A stretch of DNA of 10,804 bases, from contig JALSLF010000456.1 in NCBI GenBank assembly GCA_026988445.1, positions 1 to 10,804 on the forward strand, in the 5' to 3' direction. Positions 6,281 to 10,804 of this stretch are shown piece after piece. The notes beneath the pieces are model-generated. The model saw only the letters and a list, made by a program, of their open reading frames with translations. It was not told the origin of the DNA and ran no database searches. The DNA comes from Bacteroidales bacterium. GTDB taxonomy: Bacteria; Bacteroidota; Bacteroidia; Bacteroidales; NBLH01. Every line of letters begins with the position of its first letter. The stretch's first letter is position 1. The translations under genes and the position numbers were made by a program.

Positions 6281-7258
6281 CTACTTATCTGATATAATAA
6301 GATGTATCAATGTTTGATTTAATAATTTATAAGCAATTTCACCAAAAGTTATAGGTCCGGAAGTGCTTTTTATTTTTTTATTTTCTAAATTACCATATAA
6401 ATAATTGAGTATGCAATTACAAGAAAACTCCGACTGTACTTCTAACTTGGGAATATTTTTCTCAAACTCACAAACGTAATCATTAATTTTTTTTGCAAAT
6501 TTATAAACTCGATCATGAAAAAACGGAGCATAAAAACTTACTTTCTCATTATCTACTTTTTTTATACTTATATTTATCATTGCACCAGAATAATCAGCCA
6601 CAAGTGGACTTTTCACATCAATATTGTTCTGTTTCAGATAAGCAGACAACAGTGTCTTTTTCCCATTAATAATACAATAATCGCATTCAAACCCATCTTC
6701 AAAAAACTGAATCTCATCACTATTTTCATCTCGCTCAAAAATATTCACAATTTGAACTTCAGCAAATTTAGTATCAGGTAATTTAATATGAACTGCCACC
6801 GCCTTATTAATATATAACTCAGATATGGTTCCATTAAAAGTTTTTGGTACCTGATTTCCTGACAAATCACTACCGGCAACCCAACCTATTATCGGATTAT
6901 TGTATAAACCCTCTATATTATCAGCTTCAAGCGCATATTTTTTATGAATTTCTTGAAATGGAGGAATTATAATAAGTGTATAACCATTAACATAAGCGTT
7001 GTTAGCAATATCATAAATATTATCTTCATCATAAACTTTTATAGAGTATTCATTTCCAAATGTTGACAATTCGTTAACATAAATATGCGTTTTACTAAAA
7101 ACACCCTTTTCAGTATCCATAAAATAAGGTGTAGTTCCTGCAATCCAATTACCCTTAGGTAGTTGTTTCAGGATTGCCTCGTCTGCTGCTAGGGCTAAAA
7201 GTTTCCCTGCTTCAATTAACTGAATTGTTTCTTGAATTGTATATAATTTACTTTCCAT
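6281..7258 (-). CDS. DUF6976/FIST-like putative sensor protein
   Basis: The 325-residue protein has no signal peptide or membrane segment, so it is cytosolic. The N-terminus has GKLLALAADEAILKQLPKGNWIAGTTPYFM (18-47). This LPxGNWIxGTxPYF pattern resembles the start of the family I recall as DUF6976 and, more loosely, FIST sensory domains. The C-terminal end contains SCNCILNYLYGNLE (279-292) and GPITFGEIAYKLLNQT (301-316), like the closing part of FIST_C-type domains. Cysteines at 192/195 and 280/282 could bind metal or react with a ligand, but neither is shown. FIST-type domains are thought to bind small ligands; no output domain is fused here. The gene starts 10 bp after the 88-residue gene, so the two are co-transcribed. 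The family call is from memory of motifs. Confidence 0.8.
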   Translation of the reverse strand: MESKLYTIQETIQLIEAGKLLALAADEAILKQLPKGNWIAGTTPYFMDTEKGVFSKTHIYVNELSTFGNEYSIKVYDEDNIYDIANNAYVNGYTLIIIPPFQEIHKKYALEADNIEGLYNNPIIGWVAGSDLSGNQVPKTFNGTISELYINKAVAVHIKLPDTKFAEVQIVNIFERDENSDEIQFFEDGFECDYCIINGKKTLLSAYLKQNNIDVKSPLVADYSGAMINISIKKVDNEKVSFYAPFFHDRVYKFAKKINDYVCEFEKNIPKLEVQSEFSCNCILNYLYGNLENKKIKSTSGPITFGEIAYKLLNQTLIHLIISDK

Positions 7259-7268
7259 GAGTTTAGAT

Positions 7269-7535
7269 TTAAAAAATTAAGGTTTTATTTTCAGACTTCA
7301 TCCCTTGATTGAAAATTTGTCTGATATCATTCTCCATACCAATAGCCTTTTGATACTTTTCACATAAATCATAAATTTCATCGATAGCATCTGAGAGAGA
7401 CAATGAACCTTCTTTAATTTTTTTTCGTGCATTTGTTACTTTCATTTGAAGAATGAAATTAGTTAACTTAATTTCATGGGAGCCAATTAGTAAGTCTGCC
7501 CATTCACGCCGGTGTTTTGATGGTAATGTTTGCAT
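7269..7535 (-). CDS. Small helical protein paired with the DUF6976-like gene
   Basis: An 88-residue product, without signal peptide, predicted to be mostly helical: LPSKHRREWADLLIG (4-18), a helix around 22-41, then SLSDAIDEIYDLCEKYQKAIG (46-66) and IRQIF (71-75). It has one cysteine (58) and a mixed charged surface. I do not recognise a named family. The 10-bp gap to the next gene and the shared promoter at 7666-7696 suggest that it acts with the DUF6976-like protein, perhaps as partner or regulator; this is inference from position. It has no visible DNA-binding helix-turn-helix. ATG 7535 is the only suitable start, as an A/T-rich leader with stops lies upstream. Confidence 0.72.
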   Translation of the reverse strand: MQTLPSKHRREWADLLIGSHEIKLTNFILQMKVTNARKKIKEGSLSLSDAIDEIYDLCEKYQKAIGMENDIRQIFNQGMKSENKTLIF

Positions 7536-7557
7536 GATTTTAATATTTTAAATAAGA

Positions 7558-7620
7558 TTAATTATATAGCTTAGCCCTGAGATAGTTAATATAAACTACA
7601 CAACAGAAGCTTTTAAACAT
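7558..7620 (-). other. Possible 20-codon leader ORF
   Basis: Between the promoter at 7666-7696 and the start of the 88-residue gene, an ATG at 7620 opens a 20-codon frame ending in TAA at 7558-7560, 22 bases before the next ATG. The peptide would begin MFKSFCCVVY. No recoding or attenuator structure is evident, and such frames arise by chance. It is recorded only because the leader is unusually long. Confidence 0.2.
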
Positions 7621-7665
7621 TGCTTTTTCGCATATTTATCTGAAAATTCCCTCTTCTCTGACGTG

Positions 7666-7696
7666 CGAAAGTACGTATAAATAAATTATACACAAA
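7666..7696 (-). promoter_or_regulatory. Promoter of the 88-residue / DUF6976-like gene pair
   Basis: On the minus strand TTTG (7693-7696) is followed after 19 bases by TACTTTCG (7666-7673), which fits the Bacteroidota TTTG-N19-TAnnTTTG arrangement with one changed base. Transcription should start near 7659, leaving an untranslated leader of about 125 bases before ATG 7535, long compared with the other leaders in this window. Confidence 0.6.
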
Positions 7697-7806
7697 TTTT
7701 TTTATACTTTTGTATGATGAATTAACAAAAATTTTACATTAAATTAATGAATCTATACACAAAACATCTAAATATATAGATATATCATTTAGTAAAGAAG
7801 CGGATT

Positions 7807-8886
7807 CTAAAAATCAAAAGTTAACTGAATAGCTCTATCGGAACTTTCATCATTCCTTAAGTTTGAAACAGATAAACCCAACAAACGCACTTTTTTACCT
7901 GAAAAATCAAGTGCTGATAACAATTCCAAACCTGATTTCCATAAATCTTCAAAAGTCATAATATCTTGATGAAAAGTTTTACTGCGGGTAATTTGTTTAA
8001 AATCGGAGAATTTAATTTTTAAGGTCAGCGTTTTGCCAAATGTATCGGCTTTTATAATCCGCTCCATAAGCTTATGGGCAATTTTTTTTAATTCATTTTC
8101 CATTTCATTAAAATCCGACAGGTCATCTTCAAAGGTGTTTTCGGCTCCTACCGATTTTCGTAAACGATTTGGTTTCACTTCGCGTAAATCAATAGCCCGC
8201 GCAATATGATAATAATAGCTTCCCTGTTTACCAAAACGTTTGATTAATTCAATTTCAGAGATTTTTTTAAGATCGCTACCTGAATAAATTCCCATTTTAT
8301 GCATTTTTTGAGCGGTAACTTTACCGATACCAAAAAATTTTTCAACAGGTAATTTTTCCACAAACGATTCAGCATCTTCCGGTTTTATCAAAAACAAGCC
8401 ATCCGGTTTTCGATAATCAGAAGCTATTTTTGCCAAAAATTTATTAATAGAAATACCGGCAGATGCAGTTAATCCGGTTTCCTTCTTAATACGCTCCTTA
8501 ATTTCCTTAGCTATTAATGTTGCCGATGGCTTTCCCTTTTTATGAGTGCTTACATCTAAATAGGCTTCATCAAGCGATAGTGGCTCAACCAAATCAGTAT
8601 ATTCAAGAAAAATTTGACGAATTTGTGCTGAAACTTGCTTGTAAACCTCAAAACGCGGTTTTACAAATATCAAAAAAGGACATTTGCGTTTCGCAACTTT
8701 GCCGGGCATTGCAGAAAAAACTCCGTATTTACGGGCTTCATAGCTTGCTGCAGCAACTACTCCCCTATTACCCAGACCGCCAACGGCAATCGGCTTAGCA
8801 CGCAATTCAGGATGATCACGTTGTTCCACGGATGCAAAAAAAGCATCCATATCAATATGAATTATCTTACGAACTCGTTGGGACAT
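7807..8886 (-). CDS. dinB: DNA polymerase IV (Y-family translesion polymerase)
   Basis: A 359-residue Y-family polymerase of normal length that copies past damaged template bases with low fidelity. The palm motif IIHIDMDAFFASVEQRD (8-24) has the metal ligand D12 and steric-gate F17 that excludes ribonucleotides. SLDEAYLDV (104-112) supplies D106 and E107. SAGISINKFLAKIASDYRKPDG (142-163) is the second conserved palm segment. The helix-hairpin-helix of the thumb is near FFGIGKVTAQKM (184-195). The little-finger domain begins around 246 (VGAENTFEDD). The C-terminal QLTFDF (354-359) matches the beta-clamp-binding peptide. All catalytic residues are intact. The gene stands alone, without imuB or dnaE2 neighbours. 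Its promoter is at 8905-8936, and no obvious LexA palindrome overlaps it. Confidence 0.98.
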   Translation of the reverse strand: MSQRVRKIIHIDMDAFFASVEQRDHPELRAKPIAVGGLGNRGVVAAASYEARKYGVFSAMPGKVAKRKCPFLIFVKPRFEVYKQVSAQIRQIFLEYTDLVEPLSLDEAYLDVSTHKKGKPSATLIAKEIKERIKKETGLTASAGISINKFLAKIASDYRKPDGLFLIKPEDAESFVEKLPVEKFFGIGKVTAQKMHKMGIYSGSDLKKISEIELIKRFGKQGSYYYHIARAIDLREVKPNRLRKSVGAENTFEDDLSDFNEMENELKKIAHKLMERIIKADTFGKTLTLKIKFSDFKQITRSKTFHQDIMTFEDLWKSGLELLSALDFSGKKVRLLGLSVSNLRNDESSDRAIQLTFDF

Positions 8887-8904
8887 ATTTTGGATTTATT
8901 TGCT

Positions 8905-8936
8905 CAAAATTAGTGTCTCCTCAGAAACAACACAAA
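8905..8936 (-). promoter_or_regulatory. Promoter of dinB
   Basis: On the minus strand TTTG (8933-8936) is followed after 20 bases by TAATTTTG (8905-8912), a full TAnnTTTG match. Transcription would start near 8899, giving a short leader of about 12 bases before ATG 8886. Confidence 0.6.
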
Positions 8937-9132
8937 ATATTATGTAAAAATTGATACTTTCCAAAGAACCACTAATCACAACTAAATCTATCGATGTATT
9001 TTTACTATTACCTTTACTGAGTGATTATGAACAAAGAAAATTGCCAATGCTTCCCAGTAAAATAAAGCAAAAGTAACTATTAAGTAGCATACAATAATTG
9101 TAACTAATTAATGTTTAACATGTTTGTCATGA

Positions 9133-9155
9133 TTTTGGGGCTTCGCAAGCCAAAA
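9133..9155. repeat. Small hairpin, first of a pair in the dinB upstream region
   Basis: GGCTT (9139-9143), loop CGC, AAGCC (9147-9151), with flanking TTTT (9133-9136) and AAAA (9152-9155) also able to pair if GG at 9137-9138 bulges out. It lies 33 bases before the stronger hairpin at 9189-9210. Confidence 0.5.
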
Positions 9156-9188
9156 CTCCGCCAAAACACCACTATTTTTCAACTTTTT

Positions 9189-9210
9189 GCCCCATGCTAA
9201 AGCATGGGGC
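9189..9210. repeat. Perfect GC-rich palindromic hairpin, REP-like
   Basis: GCCCCATGC (9189-9197), loop TAAA, GCATGGGGC (9202-9210): a perfect 9-bp GC-rich stem in otherwise AT-rich DNA. It lies 48 bases beyond the stop of the zinc-ribbon gene on the minus strand. No T run follows there, which argues against a simple intrinsic terminator. Its compact palindrome resembles the hairpins recognised by IS200/IS605- or RAYT-type transposases, but no such gene is in the window. Confidence 0.65.
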
Positions 9211-9258
9211 TATTGATAATCAATCAAATAAACAATTGAATATTAACAAGACAACAAA

Positions 9259-10356
9259 TTACTTTGTAAAATAATAAATAAGTCCGATTATTGCAATTAT
9301 CATCAAAACAAGCAAGGTAATTTTTACCCAACTATATGGTCGTTCGCCTTGTACTTCGCCGGTACGTCCATTAATCATAAAACGATAAACTTTGTCGTTA
9401 TAACGATAAGCACTTAACCAAATCGGCAAGAGTATGTGCTTAAAAGTAACCTTATCGTAATCAGTATTTAAAGAAGTAATTTGCTGATGATCGCCACCTA
9501 TATCGCGACGCACATCCTCTCGAATTGTCAATTCCATAACAGATTGAGCAGTTGTATAGCCTTGTTCCAAACCAATTTGATAGGTTTCAGATTTAAAGCC
9601 ACTCAAATATTTAGTATTGTAAGGAACTACATTTTCCAAATCCCATGGTTCCAACGCATTTATATACTTTACAGGCAATGACTTACTTGCAGAAACCAAA
9701 ACATCATCAAAATCACGACGAACAGATCCACTTACCGAAGTCCAACGTGTTTCGGTTACGGTTCGTTCTTCAGTTTCTCCATCACTATTGGTATAGGTTT
9801 CTGTACGTTGGTAATCATCGCCACGCTGCCCGGTATAACGACTAAAAGTGCGTGCATCATAAGTCCAGTAAGGGATATAAATACCCGCAAGTTTCTCGGA
9901 TTGACGGGCATAGCTTTTTAATTTATTGGGTGCAAACCAAAGCGTTTTCAACCATTTTTGATAAAGTTGAATACCTTCCTTTCCGGTAATCTTAAAAGGA
10001 AGAATGCCTGCCGGAGCTATTACACTTGTTTTATGACCTTCTTTAGCTGTAAGCGGACTGTCGCAAAAATCGCAACGGTCAGAAACCACATTGGGGTCAA
10101 AAGTTGTTTCGGCACCACAGCCATCACATTTTATGGTTAAAACTTCTGTTTTAGGAGCCGTATCAGCTTGTTTACTGATAAATTCATAAAAATCTATTTC
10201 TTTTTGTGCTTCTGCTTTAGCCGCTTCATCAACTTCTATTGCATTAATTGCACCGCAAAATTCACATTTTAAACTATCTGTTCCGGGAGCAAAGGTGAGT
10301 TTAGCTCCACACTGATGACAAGTTATCTCTTCTTGATTTGACTTTTTTTTATCCAT
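9259..10356 (-). CDS. Membrane-anchored double zinc-ribbon protein (YdjG-like)
   Basis: The 365-residue protein has two N-terminal zinc ribbons of CxxC-x14-CxxC form: C13, C16, C31, C34 and C77, C80, C95, C98. A long middle domain (about 110-340) contains GILPFKITGKEG (117-128), YIPYWTYDA (160-168) and LPIWLSAYRY (310-319). One transmembrane helix (about 345-362) ends the protein, so the ribbons should face the cytoplasm. Such proteins are often labelled primosomal protein N' or TFIIB-like zinc ribbon by similarity of the ribbons only; no helicase motifs are present. Neighbourhood with an SPFH/GYF_2-type protein recalls B. subtilis YdjG, encoded with the SPFH protein YdjI and linked to PspA membrane recruitment. 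The homology to YdjG is inferred from layout and size. Own promoter not recognised; the hairpin at 10403-10441 lies upstream. Confidence 0.85.
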   Translation of the reverse strand: MDKKKSNQEEITCHQCGAKLTFAPGTDSLKCEFCGAINAIEVDEAAKAEAQKEIDFYEFISKQADTAPKTEVLTIKCDGCGAETTFDPNVVSDRCDFCDSPLTAKEGHKTSVIAPAGILPFKITGKEGIQLYQKWLKTLWFAPNKLKSYARQSEKLAGIYIPYWTYDARTFSRYTGQRGDDYQRTETYTNSDGETEERTVTETRWTSVSGSVRRDFDDVLVSASKSLPVKYINALEPWDLENVVPYNTKYLSGFKSETYQIGLEQGYTTAQSVMELTIREDVRRDIGGDHQQITSLNTDYDKVTFKHILLPIWLSAYRYNDKVYRFMINGRTGEVQGERPYSWVKITLLVLMIIAIIGLIYYFTK

Positions 10357-10402
10357 TGATTATAAAGAGTTGTAGGTTTATGGAAATAGTACCGGAAAAA
10401 TT

Positions 10403-10441
10403 AAAAAAATAGTCGCTTGATAAGAAAATTACCAAGCGACT
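10403..10441 (-). terminator. Terminator between the GYF_2 gene and the zinc-ribbon gene
   Basis: AGTCGCTTG (10411-10419) pairs perfectly with CAAGCGACT (10433-10441), and a GTAA/TTAT inner extension closes a TTTTC loop, about 13 bp in all. On the minus strand it is followed by ATTTTTTTAATTTTT. It lies 21 bases past the stop of the upstream gene, so most transcription of that gene should end here and the zinc-ribbon gene depends on read-through or its own promoter. Confidence 0.85.
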
Positions 10442-10462
10442 TATATTTATGTATAGAAAATA

Positions 10463-10804
10463 TTATTGTGGAGGTGGAGGCGGCGGTGGAGGTGGTACAG
10501 CGCCAAAAAGTGCTGCAACTTCCGGCACCTGACCGGCAGCCAACCAACCTTGCATTCCTTGTTTCCAGACAAAAGTTTCTTTTGTTAATTGCCCCTGAGA
10601 AATCATTTGCTGCAAAGTATTCATATCAAAAGGTCCCGCCTGTTGTCCGTTTAGCGAAACAAAATATTGGGTTGTCGGAGGAGGTGGAGGAACATTTGTA
10701 TTCTGGTTTTGTGTATTTTGATTGTTTTGCTGCTGTTGCTGATTCATCATTTGCTGCATCATTGCCATACCCATCATATTCTCAATTCCACCGCCACCAC
10801 CACC
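10463..10804 (-). CDS. C-terminal part of a Gly-rich-linker / GYF_2 protein, probably SPFH-type (YdjI-like), cut by the window edge
   Basis: The frame is open from the right edge; the first 9 residues seen are six glycines and IEN, so the Met codons that follow are internal and the gene continues beyond 10804. Next come a Met-rich stretch, a run rich in Gln and Asn, VPPPPPTTQ, then a GYF_2 (DUF4339) domain: YFVSLNGQQAGPFD, LQQMISQGQLT, FVWKQGMQGWLAAGQVPEVAALF. The protein ends in a run of nine prolines and Q. This linker-plus-GYF_2 tail is typical of SPFH (flotillin-like) proteins of the YdjI group in Bacteroidota, which scaffold membrane domains. The SPFH part itself is not in the window, so that identity is inference. 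GYF domains bind proline-rich peptides; here proline runs flank the domain on both sides. Confidence 0.85.
   Translation of the reverse strand, partial: GGGGGGIENMMGMAMMQQMMNQQQQQNNQNTQNQNTNVPPPPPTTQYFVSLNGQQAGPFDMNTLQQMISQGQLTKETFVWKQGMQGWLAAGQVPEVAALFGAVPPPPPPPPPQ

Noticed and set aside
6515..6781. Plus-strand open frame inside the DUF6976-like gene
   Set aside because: Low-complexity product antisense to a well-conserved protein.
8517..8913. Plus-strand open frames over the dinB N-terminal region
   Set aside because: dinB is certain here and the antisense products show no motifs.
9481..10140. Plus-strand open frames over the zinc-ribbon gene
   Set aside because: Short, overlapping and antisense to a gene with intact cysteine motifs.
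10470..10496. G-rich plus-strand run as a possible G-quadruplex
   Set aside because: It is fully explained by proline codons on the minus strand and has only two-base G runs.
10772..10777. Start codon of the GYF_2 gene at the ATG ATG near the right edge
   Set aside because: The frame stays open upstream with a glycine-rich linker to the window end, so these methionines are internal.

Overview
The window looks like chromosomal DNA from a member of the Bacteroidota. It is visibly AT-rich, upstream regions carry TTTG/TAnnTTTG-type promoter elements instead of TTGACA/TATAAT, start codons lack strong Shine-Dalgarno sequences, and several proteins (a three-block leucine-rich-repeat protein, an SPFH/GYF_2 protein tail) are of kinds common in that phylum. 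I cannot name the genus. Apart from the left-edge fragment, the tRNA and one small gene, all genes lie on the minus strand.

Left part (1-1020): the C-terminal end of an unidentified protein, then an 84-bp degenerate tetranucleotide tract, then a histidine tRNA with a good promoter and a terminator. A small DUF1508 (YegP-like) gene with two tandem repeats follows. It is separated from the convergent minus-strand cluster by a bidirectional terminator.

Centre-left (1025-5836, minus strand): four exported-protein genes in a row. In transcription order they are a predicted lipoprotein, a 190-residue periplasmic or secreted protein, a 274-residue exported protein and an 823-residue leucine-rich-repeat protein. 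Motifs shared by the lipoprotein C-terminus, the 190-residue protein and the N-terminal domain of the LRR protein suggest a common, possibly NTF2-like, domain. The cluster therefore looks like a family-related envelope module of unknown function. Each gap contains an inverted repeat, so expression is probably stepped rather than uniformly polycistronic. This is the best candidate here for an undescribed system, but nothing in the sequence states its function.

Centre (5837-7806): a gene-free stretch of about 440 bp with one long hairpin, then a two-gene unit. It encodes an 88-residue helical protein and, 10 bp downstream, a 325-residue cytosolic protein resembling DUF6976 or FIST-type sensors. 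The best promoter match of the window lies about 125 bp upstream.

Right part (7807-10804): dinB (DNA polymerase IV) with its own promoter, then an intergenic region of about 370 bp with two hairpins that may be REP-like. Next come a double-zinc-ribbon membrane-anchored protein and the C-terminal end of a protein with a Gly-rich linker, Gln/Asn-rich stretch and GYF_2 domain flanked by proline runs. The last two resemble the YdjG/YdjI membrane-associated pair known from Bacillus subtilis. A terminator-like hairpin lies between them.
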